64,000 bases of DNA from NCBI GenBank assembly GCA_043585095.1, contig CP121321.1, positions 1,860,001 through 1,924,000 on the forward strand. Direction: 5' to 3'. Below, piece by piece: positions 33,798 to 42,555 of the stretch (its first letter is position 1; every line of letters starts with the position of its first letter). A program made the translations under genes and the position numbers. The notes under the pieces were generated by a model. It ran no database searches and was not told the origin of the DNA. It saw only the letters and a program-made list of their open reading frames with translations. Source of the DNA: JANQIO01 sp043585095. GTDB lineage: Bacteria > Pseudomonadota > Gammaproteobacteria > Pseudomonadales > Halieaceae.

Positions 33798-35027
33798 TTA
33801 CTCACTAACCTGGAACCCTTCCGCGGCGCTGTGAGCGCGCTGGCCGACACGACGGTCGACCGCATAGGTATACACAACATCGGTGCTTGAATTGAGCGCG
33901 GTTTCAGCAGAATCCTGTATCACGCTGATGACAAAGCCCACCGCCACCACTTGCATTGCAACATCGATGCTGATGCCAAACAGGGAGCAAGCCAGGGGGA
34001 TCAACAACAAGCTCCCCGAGGGCACACCGGACGCACCGCAGGCCGATAGCGCCGCAATGACGCATAGCGCCAGCGCCTGCGCAAAGCTGACTTCTATACC
34101 CAGCGTGTTGGCTGCCGCCAGGGTCAGCACGGAGATAGTAATCGCCGCGCCAGACATATTGACCGTAGCGCCGATAGGTATTGTCACGCTGTACAACTCC
34201 TCACTGATGCCCATCTGCCTGGCGAGGTTAAGGTTCACCGGGATATTGGCAGCAGAACTTCGGGTGAAGAACGCGGTAACCGCTGATGTTTGCAGGCAAC
34301 GAAAGATAGGCGGATACGGGTTTTCACGCGTGAGCAGATACACAATCAGCGGATTGATCAGCAACGCCACCACCAGCATGGCGGACACCAGCAATAGGGC
34401 CAGGCTCGCGTAACTACCCAGCGCTTCCAAACCCACCGTGGCAACGGTAAGACTAACCAAGCCAAAAATGCCGATGGGTGCCAGCTTGATCACATAGCGG
34501 ATAATGTCAGCCACGCCATCGGCCAGGGTCTGGAGATTGTCACGAAAGGACTGCGGCGCGCTGCGAAAACTGATCCCCAGCAACACAGCCCAACTCAGGC
34601 AACCCAGGAAGTTACCTCTGAGTAATGCATTCACGGGGTTATCGACCAGTTTAAACAGCACATCATTTAACACCTCGCCCACAGCCACAGGCGGCGAACC
34701 AGACGCCGCGTCAGCCAGCACAAGGGTTTGCGGGAATACTGAACTCAGCAACACGGCGACCAGAGCAGCGCCGACCGTACCGCACAGGTACAGCAGCAGC
34801 ACGCACCCGACGCTGCGGCCGCCGCGCTCGTTCTCATGGCGATTGGCGATCGCCGACATAACTAATAACATCACCAGCAGCGGTGCTACCGCCTTTAACA
34901 TGCTGACAAACAGCTTACCCAGGATACCCAGAGACTCCGCGGCGCCGGGAAGCAACACACCGACCACCGCACCCAACAGCACGCCGATCACTATCTGTGG
35001 CACCAACCCAGGCTGCTTGAATCCCAT
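33798..35027 (-). CDS. sstT: Serine/threonine:sodium symporter SstT
   Basis: 409 residues of the DAACS family with eight or more hydrophobic segments. The C-terminal motif NMSGAAITISVLTLAAA and the SCGASGVPSGSLLLIPLA stretch match SstT, which imports serine and threonine with Na+. GGAGGG upstream (GGAGGGATTTATG) is a strong ribosome site. The start is 133 bp from the divergent YeeE-type gene. Confidence 0.95.
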   Translation of the reverse strand: MGFKQPGLVPQIVIGVLLGAVVGVLLPGAAESLGILGKLFVSMLKAVAPLLVMLLVMSAIANRHENERGGRSVGCVLLLYLCGTVGAALVAVLLSSVFPQTLVLADAASGSPPVAVGEVLNDVLFKLVDNPVNALLRGNFLGCLSWAVLLGISFRSAPQSFRDNLQTLADGVADIIRYVIKLAPIGIFGLVSLTVATVGLEALGSYASLALLLVSAMLVVALLINPLIVYLLTRENPYPPIFRCLQTSAVTAFFTRSSAANIPVNLNLARQMGISEELYSVTIPIGATVNMSGAAITISVLTLAAANTLGIEVSFAQALALCVIAALSACGASGVPSGSLLLIPLACSLFGISIDVAMQVVAVGFVISVIQDSAETALNSSTDVVYTYAVDRRVGQRAHSAAEGFQVSE

Positions 35028-35105
35028 AAATCCCTCCGACTACACTACGACAGTGTAACCCGACTGCAGCGCCGCCGGGGTTGCCCTCCCTGTCAATCCG
35101 GGACT

Positions 35106-35135
35106 CAAACCGGGTATCAAACCCCGAACCAAACC
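35106..35135. promoter_or_regulatory. Three CAAACC motifs spaced 12 bp
   Basis: CAAACC begins at 35106, 35118 and 35130 on the plus strand, spaced 12 bp, ending 25 bp before the YeeE-type ATG. The regular spacing may reflect a direct-repeat binding site, or a degenerate slippage product. No function can be assigned. Confidence 0.35.
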
Positions 35136-35159
35136 AGGCGCCGAGCAGGACAACTTGAT

Positions 35160-35639
35160 ATGGAAAACTATTTCTCCCCGCTACTGGGTGGCCTGGCGAT
35201 AGGTGCAGCTGCCAGCCTACTGCTGCTCCTATTAGGTCGTATCGCAGGTATAAGCGGCATTTTATGGACCGCAGTGAGCAATGCAGTCCTGCGTGATCGC
35301 GCCACCCCAGGCGCAAGCGAGACGCGTTGCTTTACACCGTCTGCGGACGGGAATTGGCGAGCGCTTTTTCTCGCAGGCTTGCTGCTGGGCGCCCTGCTCT
35401 ACCACCTGATCGCCGATGCGCCATTCCCGCCGGCACCTGAACTCGATTGGCCGTGGGCTGTGGTCGGCGGGTTTCTGGTTGGTCTTGGCACCCGGCTGGG
35501 CAGCGGCTGCACTAGCGGCCACGGCGTTTGCGGAATTGGCAGGTTATCAATGCGGTCTCTGGTGGCCACGCTCACCTTTATGAGCGCAGGTCTGGTAACT
35601 GTTGCCGTGCTACGGCATCTGCTGGGAGTGGGAACATGA
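35160..35639 (+). CDS. YeeE/YedE family sulfur-compound transporter, first half
   Basis: 159 residues with four or five hydrophobic segments. The signature GTRLGSGCTSGHGVCG, with its functional cysteines, is the hallmark of YeeE/YedE half-transporters. The gene overlaps the next by four bases (ATGA). Two-gene YeeE/YedE pairs split one transporter of thiosulfate-like sulfur compounds into two halves; in Proteobacteria they often pair with a rhodanese or persulfide dioxygenase. No such enzyme is adjacent here. Confidence 0.93.
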   Translation: MENYFSPLLGGLAIGAAASLLLLLLGRIAGISGILWTAVSNAVLRDRATPGASETRCFTPSADGNWRALFLAGLLLGALLYHLIADAPFPPAPELDWPWAVVGGFLVGLGTRLGSGCTSGHGVCGIGRLSMRSLVATLTFMSAGLVTVAVLRHLLGVGT

Positions 35640-36064
35640 ACACTCGAATTAGCAGCCCGCTAGCCGGCTTACTCTGTGGCATGCTGTTTGGCCTGGGGCT
35701 CGCCCTGTCCGGGATGACGAATACTGCCAAGGTATTGGGGTTTCTCGACGTGTTAGGAGACTGGGACCCGGATTTGCTTGTCGTCATGGCCTCAGCCGTT
35801 GCCGTCACGCTGCTCAGCTTTCGACTGATCATTCGCGGCAGGCCGCTGCTGACCACAAGCTTTGCACTGCCCGCAGCCACAGCTATAGACCGACGTCTGA
35901 TAGTCGGCGCGATACTGTTCGGCATGGGCTGGGGAGTATTTGGCTATTGTCCGGGCCCCGCGCTGGCGGCCCTGGTGTACTGGGACGTAAAGACCATCAG
36001 CTTTGTCCTGGCGATGCTATCGGGGATGGCCGCTGCTGGACTGCTACCCAAGGCAGAAAGCTAA
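35636..36064 (+). CDS. YeeE/YedE family transporter, second half (DUF6691-type)
   Basis: 142 residues starting at ATG 35636, in the ATGA overlap with the first half; a longer frame from 35528 is rejected. GLLCGMLFGLGLALSGMT opens TM1, and GWGVFGYCPGPALAAL carries the second conserved cysteine motif of the pair. Four hydrophobic segments are visible. It is predicted to assemble with the upstream half. Confidence 0.92.
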   Translation: MNTRISSPLAGLLCGMLFGLGLALSGMTNTAKVLGFLDVLGDWDPDLLVVMASAVAVTLLSFRLIIRGRPLLTTSFALPAATAIDRRLIVGAILFGMGWGVFGYCPGPALAALVYWDVKTISFVLAMLSGMAAAGLLPKAES

Positions 36065-36104
36065 CGAGAAACTTGCAGCCAAGAGGCTTTTCGGGGGGCG
36101 TAAC

Positions 36105-36332
36105 TTAACTCGCTAGACGGGGAAAGGGCCTCTCGGGCGTCTTGCCCATGCGCGCACAGTTGAGCAGGTAATCATCTACCGCGTGTTCAAACGCTTCCTG
36201 CAAGGTTGTGCGTGTATCACCCTCGTAGCAAACGAGGGTTCCGATCTCGTCTATTTTGCCAAAGAAACACTGCAACTCCTCGCTGAAGTTGATCGTGCCG
36301 CGGTAGCCGCGATATGAGAGATACTGAACCAT
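36105..36332 (-). CDS. HicB family antitoxin, without adjacent HicA
   Basis: 75 residues from ATG 36332; the frame is open further upstream but its extra residues match no part of HicB. GYRGTINFSEELQCFFGKI and the C-terminal AFEHAVDDYLLNCARMGKTP are hallmark HicB-fold stretches. HicB normally neutralises the small RNase HicA. The bases on either side, and the opposite strand, show no ~60-residue HicA-like frame, so this is an orphan. It may be a stand-alone RNase-H-like regulatory domain. It diverges from the MFS gene. Confidence 0.85.
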   Translation of the reverse strand: MVQYLSYRGYRGTINFSEELQCFFGKIDEIGTLVCYEGDTRTTLQEAFEHAVDDYLLNCARMGKTPERPFPRLAS

Positions 36333-36441
36333 GACGTCTGTATACCAAGTCCGTGAGGCGAAAAAAAGTCCGCAGCCGTCGCTTCGTGGCTCCAGCCGGT
36401 GCTGACTGCTAGAATCGCGAACTTTTTCACAGAATTTGCCC

Positions 36442-37683
36442 ATGAGTAGCTTTGCAAAACTTATCCGACAGGAATGGCGACTGCTTGCCTTCGGCTTCGT
36501 AATGACGTTTTTTTCGAGCTTCGGGCAGACCTATTTCATCGCGCTATTCAGCGGTGAGATTCGCGCCGATCTGGACCTCAGTCACGGCCAGTTTGGCGCA
36601 GTGTATTCTGCCGCCACACTGCTCAGCGCCATTCTGTTGCTGCGCACAGGAGGCCTGATCGACCGTCTGGACTTACGCCGCTTCTCCTACGGCGTTGTCG
36701 TCGCTTTGGCGTTGGGGGCAGCCCTGCTCGCCAGCACCACCAACTTGCTCAGCCTGTTTATTGCCATTCTGGTGCTGCGCCACGCCGGTCAGGGGCTGAT
36801 GGGTATGGCGGGCGCAACCGCGATGGTCCGCTATCTGCCCCACCAGAAAGGTAAGGCGAATGCGCTATCCGGCATTGGCTACTCGGCGTCAGAAGCAATC
36901 CTGCCCGCATTAGTCGTACTAATGCTGGCGTGGCTGGGTTGGCGAGGCACGTGGCTGATATGGTCACTCGCGCTGCTGCTGCTCCTGCCACTACTGGTCC
37001 GGATCCTGCTGCAAAACCACGATCAGCGTCACTCCAGTTATCTGCATGAAATCGCCGTCTCCACAGACGGCACCGACGGCGACCAAAGCGAACGGCAGCG
37101 CCAGTGGACGCGGGACGAAGTGATTCGCGACCCGTTGTTTTACCTGTTTTTACCCGCCCTACTCGCACAGCCTATGTTATTCACAGGCTTTATGTTTCAT
37201 CAGATACATCTCGTCGAAGCCAAGGGCTGGTCGCTGGCGCTATGGGGCAGCTTATACACGCTGTACGCAGTGACGTCGTCGATCATGAAGCTTTACACGG
37301 GTGTGCTGGTAGACAGATTTGGCGCCATACGATTGGTGCCCTTTATCTGCATGCCAATGGGGCTTGGCCTGCTGATCCTGGCCAGCGGTAATGCCGCATG
37401 GGTTGCCGTGGCCTTTATGGTACTGCTGGGGATTACCGTGGGGAGCTACGCGACGCTATCGTCACCGTTCTTTGCGGAGAAATACGGAACCCTGCACCTG
37501 GGTTCCATCAAATCGGTCACTACCGCCGCCATGGTTTTCGCCAGTGCGATCGCACCGGTACTGATGGGCGCACTGATTGACGCGGGCGTAAGCATGGAAG
37601 CACAAGCACTGGGCGCTGTGGGCTATGTCATCATCGCTTCCTGCCTGGCGTTTATTGCCAGACATCGAACGCTGCAGACCTAG
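36442..37683 (+). CDS. MFS transporter
   Basis: 413 residues from ATG 36442; a TTG two codons earlier is less likely. Twelve hydrophobic segments are present, with GGLIDRLDLRRFSYG in the loop after TM2 (MFS motif A) and a long charged central loop. NALSGIGYSASEAILPA is the TM5 motif seen in the oxalate/formate-antiporter-like and related groups. The substrate is not known. It stands alone, converging with the aldolase gene. Confidence 0.93.
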   Translation: MSSFAKLIRQEWRLLAFGFVMTFFSSFGQTYFIALFSGEIRADLDLSHGQFGAVYSAATLLSAILLLRTGGLIDRLDLRRFSYGVVVALALGAALLASTTNLLSLFIAILVLRHAGQGLMGMAGATAMVRYLPHQKGKANALSGIGYSASEAILPALVVLMLAWLGWRGTWLIWSLALLLLLPLLVRILLQNHDQRHSSYLHEIAVSTDGTDGDQSERQRQWTRDEVIRDPLFYLFLPALLAQPMLFTGFMFHQIHLVEAKGWSLALWGSLYTLYAVTSSIMKLYTGVLVDRFGAIRLVPFICMPMGLGLLILASGNAAWVAVAFMVLLGITVGSYATLSSPFFAEKYGTLHLGSIKSVTTAAMVFASAIAPVLMGALIDAGVSMEAQALGAVGYVIIASCLAFIARHRTLQT

Positions 37684-37772
37684 CGCGGTCTGCTAGCCAC
37701 GCGTTCAAATTACTTACAGTGGCGACTTATTCTAGCGATTCGCTACGGCTCGGGCAGCGACAAAGCCAGACT

Positions 37773-38804
37773 CTAGAGCGTGCCCGCTTCCCGAGCCATG
37801 TCCAGAGCCAAATCTTCGATCATATCTTCCTGGCCACCCACCGTTCTGCGGCGACCCAGCTCTACCAGAATATCCCGTGAAGACAGCTTGTACTTCTCGG
37901 CGCTGCGCTTGGCAAACAGCAGGAAGGAAGAGTAAACACCCGCATAGCCCAGGGTTAAGGCATCGCGATCAACCCGCACCATTTCGTCCATCATCGGCAC
38001 GATCAGATCCTCGGCGATGTCCATGGCCTTGAACAGGTCGACACCCGTTTCCACTCCCATGCGCTCACAGACAGCGATGAACACTTCCAGCGGCGTATTA
38101 CCCGCGCCAGCGCCCAGACCCGCCATAGAACCGTCGATGCGGTTCGCACCCGCCTCAACCGCCGCCAACGAGTTGGCAATGCCCATCGCCAGATTGTGGT
38201 GCCCGTGGAAGCCCAGTTCTGTTTCAGGTTGAAGCTCGGCACGAGCAAGGGCAACACGCGATGTTACATCGTCAGGAAGCATGTAACCCGCTGAGTCGGT
38301 GATGTAGACACAGTTAGCGCCATATGACTCCATGAGCTTGAGTTGGGCGACCAGCTCCTCAGGGCTGATCATATGCGCCATCATTAGAAAACCCACTGTA
38401 TCGAGACCGTCGATTTTGCTGGCGATACCGATGTGCTGCTCGGCGACGTCTGCTTCTGTGCAGTGGGTCGCAATGCGAATCGTCGAGATGCCGCAGTCAA
38501 CCGCCATATGCAGATGCTCAACCGTGCCGATACCGGGAAGTAGCAGAGCCGAAACTTTGGTGTAATCCACAACGGAGCAAACCGCGCGCAGATACTCTTC
38601 ATCACTGGCGGCGGGAAAACCGTAGTTCACGCTTTTACCACCCAAACCATCGCCGTGGGTCACTTCGATCAATGGGACCCGAGCGGCATCCATAGCCTTG
38701 GCGACCTCCACCATCTGTTCAACGGAGATCTGGTGCTGCTTGGGGTGCATGCCGTCCCGCAGGCACATGTCGTGAACCGTGATCTTCTTGCCCTGTAAGT
38801 CCAT
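37773..38804 (-). CDS. dmpG: 4-hydroxy-2-oxovalerate (or -hexanoate) aldolase
   Basis: 343 residues of the DmpG/HsaF/BphI group of class II aldolases. HDMCLRDGMHPKQHQ carries the active-site Arg-Asp pair, and ELGFHGHHNLAMGIANSLA the metal-binding histidines. The protein cleaves 4-hydroxy-2-oxoacids to pyruvate and an aldehyde, which is channelled to the partner dehydrogenase. The gene follows that dehydrogenase by 75 bp. GAGG ahead of the start is a fair ribosome site. In steroid degraders the substrate would be 4-hydroxy-2-oxohexanoate; here this is inference. Confidence 0.95.
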   Translation of the reverse strand: MDLQGKKITVHDMCLRDGMHPKQHQISVEQMVEVAKAMDAARVPLIEVTHGDGLGGKSVNYGFPAASDEEYLRAVCSVVDYTKVSALLLPGIGTVEHLHMAVDCGISTIRIATHCTEADVAEQHIGIASKIDGLDTVGFLMMAHMISPEELVAQLKLMESYGANCVYITDSAGYMLPDDVTSRVALARAELQPETELGFHGHHNLAMGIANSLAAVEAGANRIDGSMAGLGAGAGNTPLEVFIAVCERMGVETGVDLFKAMDIAEDLIVPMMDEMVRVDRDALTLGYAGVYSSFLLFAKRSAEKYKLSSRDILVELGRRRTVGGQEDMIEDLALDMAREAGTL

Positions 38805-38879
38805 TGGAAACCTCGTTAACTACTAAAATCTTCGGCTAAACCGCTAGAGACGCCGGCGAAAAAGGTGTGATGCCGCCCG

Positions 38880-39794
38880 TTATGCTGCTGACATTTCAGG
38901 TGTAAAGTTGCCTGCAAGTATCTGTTCTGCGTACATTTCTGCCGTTTTTAGTCCGGCAGCAGTCATGATATCCAGGTTGCCAGCGTACTTGGGCAGAAAA
39001 TCGCCCGCACCTTCGACCTCCATGTATATGGAGACTCGGTTGCCGTCAAAGACCGGGCCATTTTTCAGGGTATAACCCGGCACATAGCGCTGCACTGCGG
39101 CTACCATCTCATGAACCGATTCGGTGATTGCCGCTTCGTCAGGCGCATCTTTGGTCAGGCAATGGATAGTGTCACGCATGATTAGCGGCGGCTCAGCCGG
39201 GTTGATCACGATAATCGCCTTGCCTTCATCAGCACCCCCAACTTTGGCGATGCCATCCGCCGTGGTGCGGGTAAACTCATCAATATTCTTGCGCGTGCCA
39301 GGACCTGCTGACTTGCTACTCACGGTCGCTACAATCTCAGCATAGCCCACAGCTTGAACACGGCTTACGGCGCGGACCATTGGAATGGTTGCCTGCCCGC
39401 CGCAGGTCACCATATTCACGTTCATCGCTTGAGACGCTACCGCCTCCTCGAGGTTTACCGGGGGCACACAAAACGGTCCGATCGCAGCAGGCGTCAAGTC
39501 AATCATCACGGCACCCAGCGCATTGACCTTGGCACTATTGTCAGCGTGTACCGCTGCAGACGTTGCATCAAAGCAAATCTGCACGCCGTCCTCGCGCAGG
39601 GTAGGCAACATGCCATCTACGCCATCAGCGGTGGTTTTCAAGCCCATCTCTTTGGCCCGCGCCAAACCGGGTGAGTCCGGCACCACACCCACCATCCATA
39701 CGGGCTCGATGACCTCGCTGCGCATGGCCTTCATCAACAGATCCGTACCGATATTACCGGGCCCGATGATCGCGGCCTTAATTTTGCTGCTCAT
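38880..39794 (-). CDS. dmpF: Acetaldehyde (or propanal) dehydrogenase, acylating
   Basis: 304 residues of the DmpF/BphJ/HsaG type. The Rossmann motif IIGPGNIGTDLLMKAM is at the N-terminus, and MVTCGGQATIPMVRA holds the catalytic cysteine near residue 130. The enzyme oxidises the aldehyde from its aldolase partner and transfers the acyl group to CoA. It is encoded between the hydratase and the aldolase, the conserved order of the lower meta-cleavage pathway. Confidence 0.95.
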   Translation of the reverse strand: MSSKIKAAIIGPGNIGTDLLMKAMRSEVIEPVWMVGVVPDSPGLARAKEMGLKTTADGVDGMLPTLREDGVQICFDATSAAVHADNSAKVNALGAVMIDLTPAAIGPFCVPPVNLEEAVASQAMNVNMVTCGGQATIPMVRAVSRVQAVGYAEIVATVSSKSAGPGTRKNIDEFTRTTADGIAKVGGADEGKAIIVINPAEPPLIMRDTIHCLTKDAPDEAAITESVHEMVAAVQRYVPGYTLKNGPVFDGNRVSIYMEVEGAGDFLPKYAGNLDIMTAAGLKTAEMYAEQILAGNFTPEMSAA

Positions 39795-39905
39795 GGCTTA
39801 CCTCAAGTCTGCTGCAGGGGGACGCCTGGCGCCCCTTGGGTTGTTGAGTCTCATTGCTTTCACAGTGAGCGCGGGCCTCTCGTCTCCACAAGAGCCAAGC
39901 GTACG

Positions 39906-40691
39906 CTATACAAACTGACAGCTACACTCACCAATGCCGTCAATCGATAACCGCATTGTGTCCCCTTCTACCACTGGGATCAAAGGTGCCAGAGAGCCCG
40001 ACAGGATCACCTCTCCGGCCTTGAACGGTATATTGAACTCGCCCAGCGTATTCGCCAGCCACGCCACCGCCGTCAGCGGGTTGCCCTGCACGGCAGACCC
40101 CAGCCCTTCGCTATTAAACTCGCCGTTTTTCCAGATAGTCATATGCAAATTGGGAAGGTCAAAGTCGCCAGGGTCGACCTCGTTACGGCCCAACACATAT
40201 ACACCGCAGGACGCATTATCGGCGACCGTATCCTGGATTTTGATTTTCCAGTCATCAATGCGGGAGTCGACAATTTCAAAGCAGGGCATGATGGATTCAG
40301 TGGCGGCCAAGACGTCGGCTTCCGTCACGCCCGGCCCCTGCAGGTCGGCCTTCAGACGGAAGGCGATCTCACCTTCAGCCCGGGGCTGGATCAATCCATC
40401 CTGTATACGAATATCGGCACCGTCTTCATAGATCATGGCGTCGGTCAAAAAACCAAAGTCAGGTTGAAACACACCCAGCATGTCTTGTACCGGCTTACTG
40501 GTGACACCGATTTTTTTGCCGACGACTTTTTCGCCGGCAGCCAGGCGCCTTTCAAGCATCTGCTGAGAGATATGGTAGGCATCTTCGATGGTGATATCGG
40601 CGAAACGATCGGTGAGTGGTGACACCGTTCGGCGTTCTCGCAGCGCTGCGTAAAGTTCGTCTCCACAGGCCAGTATTTGTGCAGAATCCAT
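39906..40691 (-). CDS. 2-oxopent-4-enoate hydratase family protein (DmpE/TesE-like)
   Basis: 261 residues from ATG 40691, preceded by GGAG; a longer frame adds 18 residues with no family likeness. GKKIGVTSKPVQDMLGVFQPD and the later EGEIAFRLKADL (metal-binding acidic pair) match the 2-hydroxypenta-2,4-dienoate hydratase family. It hydrates the dienol product of ring fission to the 4-hydroxy-2-oxoacid. It is the first step of the three-enzyme set encoded here. In steroid degradation, the corresponding TesE handles the six-carbon analogue. Confidence 0.93.
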   Translation of the reverse strand: MDSAQILACGDELYAALRERRTVSPLTDRFADITIEDAYHISQQMLERRLAAGEKVVGKKIGVTSKPVQDMLGVFQPDFGFLTDAMIYEDGADIRIQDGLIQPRAEGEIAFRLKADLQGPGVTEADVLAATESIMPCFEIVDSRIDDWKIKIQDTVADNASCGVYVLGRNEVDPGDFDLPNLHMTIWKNGEFNSEGLGSAVQGNPLTAVAWLANTLGEFNIPFKAGEVILSGSLAPLIPVVEGDTMRLSIDGIGECSCQFV

Positions 40692-40793
40692 GGGTGCTCC
40701 ACCGGAAAAGGCGCCATCTTCACCGGCGCGGCGGTGCACTGTCAAACTCGCCCGGCGAGTTACACCGGGCGGTCTCTCTGGCTGAACTGCGTC

Positions 40794-41789
40794 TTAGGCA
40801 GCGCGATCGGCGGACGTCGCCGCCGGGGAGATACGCTCAAATCTGACGCGAGCCGCGTCATACTCTTGAGTAAGCCGCGCCACAAGATCTGCCGTACTGC
40901 CCAGAGACTTCACCGCGCCAATACCCTGGCCGCAGCCCCAGATATCTTTCCAAGCCTTGGCGCTTTGATTGCCGCCTGAGCCAAAGTTCATGGCCGAAGG
41001 ATCGCTCTCCGGCAGATTGTCCGGATCCAGACCCGCGGCTTCAATAGAGGGGCGCAGATAATTACCGTGTACGCCAGTAAACAGGTTGGTGTAGACGATG
41101 TCGCTGGCACTGTTATCAACAATGGCCTGCTTGTAGCCACTATCAGCGTTGGCTTCGTCAGTGGCGATAAAGGCTGACCCAATGTACGCCAGGTCAGCGC
41201 CTGCTGCTTGTGCTCCGAGTACGGCAGCACCGCTGCCAATCGATCCTGAGAGCAGCAAGGGACCATCAAACCACTCACGAATCTCCTGCACCAAAGCGAA
41301 TGGAGATTGCACACCCGCGTGACCGCCCGCTCCTGCGGCGACGGCAATCAGGCCATCAGCGCCCTTTTCTATCGCTTTTTTCGCAAAGCGGTTATTGATG
41401 ATGTCGTGAAGCACGATGCCACCGTAGGAATGAATGGCTTCGTTGACGAATTCCTTGGCGCCCAATGAGGTGATCACGATGGGCGCCTTGTACTTTACGC
41501 ACAGTTCCAGGTCTTGCTGCAGGCGATCATTTGAGCCATGCACAATCTGGTTTACCGCAAACGGTGCGGAGGGAGCCTCAGGGTGGGCTGCATCGTACTC
41601 GGCAAGCTCCGTGGTAATGCGCTGCAGCCACTCCTCCAACACTTCTACAGGACGGGCATTCAAGGACGGGAAAGACCCCACAATGCCGGCCTTGCACTGG
41701 GCAATAACCAGATCCGGATTGGAGATGATAAAAAGCGGCGCGCCGACCACAGGCAGACGCAGGGTGTCGAATACGGGGGGAAGTGCCAT
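40794..41789 (-). CDS. Nitronate monooxygenase family protein
   Basis: 331 residues of the NMO/2-nitropropane dioxygenase FMN fold. LRLPVVGAPLFIISNPDLVI opens the barrel, and LIAVAAGAGGHAG with SGSIGSGAAVLGAQAAGADL carry the phosphate-binding loops of FMN. The gene heads the minus-strand catabolic set, 102 bp ahead of the hydratase, and diverges from padR. True substrates of members in catabolic operons are mostly unknown; some are enoyl-reductase-like, so nitronate activity is not assured. Confidence 0.92.
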   Translation of the reverse strand: MALPPVFDTLRLPVVGAPLFIISNPDLVIAQCKAGIVGSFPSLNARPVEVLEEWLQRITTELAEYDAAHPEAPSAPFAVNQIVHGSNDRLQQDLELCVKYKAPIVITSLGAKEFVNEAIHSYGGIVLHDIINNRFAKKAIEKGADGLIAVAAGAGGHAGVQSPFALVQEIREWFDGPLLLSGSIGSGAAVLGAQAAGADLAYIGSAFIATDEANADSGYKQAIVDNSASDIVYTNLFTGVHGNYLRPSIEAAGLDPDNLPESDPSAMNFGSGGNQSAKAWKDIWGCGQGIGAVKSLGSTADLVARLTQEYDAARVRFERISPAATSADRAA

Positions 41790-41871
41790 GAAGAAGCCTC
41801 GTGTTTACAGTTTTAGCCAAGTATGAATTAGCGATGTGATTCTTTAAGCGAACTCCGGGGAGAAACGCGGA

Positions 41872-41889
41872 TATGCAAAGAATTGCATA
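41872..41889. promoter_or_regulatory. Palindromic operator copy 1 in padR-NMO divergent promoter
   Basis: TATGCAA-AGAA-TTGCATA, a perfect 7-4-7 inverted repeat, 83 bp upstream of the nitronate monooxygenase start. It is identical in arms and spacing to the copy at 41911, with centres 39 bp apart. PadR dimers bind palindromes of about this size, so autoregulation and control of the catabolic genes are likely (inference). Confidence 0.75.
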
Positions 41890-41910
41890 GAGTAAACCGC
41901 GCCAGTTTTA

Positions 41911-41928
41911 TATGCAACTCTTTGCATA
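41911..41928. promoter_or_regulatory. Palindromic operator copy 2 in padR-NMO divergent promoter
   Basis: TATGCAA-CTCT-TTGCATA, with the same arms and spacing as copy 1 but a different centre. It lies 49 bp upstream of the padR start. Because only the arms are conserved, they are the probable recognition bases. A two-site arrangement would allow repression of both divergent promoters. Confidence 0.75.
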
Positions 41929-41976
41929 TGCCGCGAGAAGCCTTAACCTGTATACGCACTTCAAAGGAATCTGGAC

Positions 41977-42513
41977 ATGGCACTGAATCACGCCATCATG
42001 ACCGCACTGCTCGATGACGACATGAGCGGATACGAGCTCACCAAGCGCTTCGATACGTCGCTGGGTTTCTTTTGGAAGGCTAGCCACCAGCAAATCTATA
42101 AGGCACTGCGCGATCTGGAGCAGCAGGGGCTGCTGGAGAGTCAAGATATCCCCCAGGACGGAAAACCCGACAAGGTTACTTATCGCCTCACCCTGGCGGG
42201 CCGTGAGGCGCTGGAACACTGGGTGCTCGGCGAAGGCCAGGTTCGCGAGGCCAAAGACGACCTGTTCGTCAAACTATACAACCTGAATCGCAACAACCTA
42301 CCCCACCTGAAACGCGAAATAGCGACCCGCGCTGAAGCTGCCAGCCAGCGACTGGCACTCTACCGCAAGATTCGTGAAAAGCGGTTCAGCGCGCCAGAAA
42401 ACCTACCGGTGCGGCAACGGGGCGTGTACTGCGCTTTGTTGGCCGGTATTCGGCACTGTGAAATGACGCTGAACTGGATCGACGAGACCCGACCATTGCT
42501 GGAAGCAGTTTAG
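41977..42513 (+). CDS. PadR family transcriptional regulator
   Basis: 178 residues. The winged helix-turn-helix reads ALLDDDMSGYELTKRFD, then FWKASHQQIYKALRDLEQQGLLES and the wing KVTYRLTLAGREAL. The C-terminal part is the helical dimerisation domain usual in the PadR-s2 (AphA-like) branch. It is autoregulated in most systems and often responds to phenolic acids. It diverges from the nitronate monooxygenase/hydratase/dehydrogenase/aldolase set, whose promoter carries the two palindromes. Confidence 0.93.
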   Translation: MALNHAIMTALLDDDMSGYELTKRFDTSLGFFWKASHQQIYKALRDLEQQGLLESQDIPQDGKPDKVTYRLTLAGREALEHWVLGEGQVREAKDDLFVKLYNLNRNNLPHLKREIATRAEAASQRLALYRKIREKRFSAPENLPVRQRGVYCALLAGIRHCEMTLNWIDETRPLLEAV

Positions 42514-42555
42514 GCACCACGCCCTTGTGCTTTGCTGCCGGCCCACTCTGTTGTG

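Noticed and set aside
35528..35635. Longer start for the second YeeE half
   Set aside because: The extra residues overlap the first half in another frame and match no family; the ATGA overlap is the natural start.
36333..36443. Longer version of the HicB frame, and a search for HicA in this stretch
   Set aside because: The added residues do not match HicB or HicA, and the region overlaps the start of the divergent MFS gene.
39795..39905. Search for an extra gene or regulatory element between the dehydrogenase and hydratase
   Set aside because: The 111-bp gap has no frame or palindrome of note.
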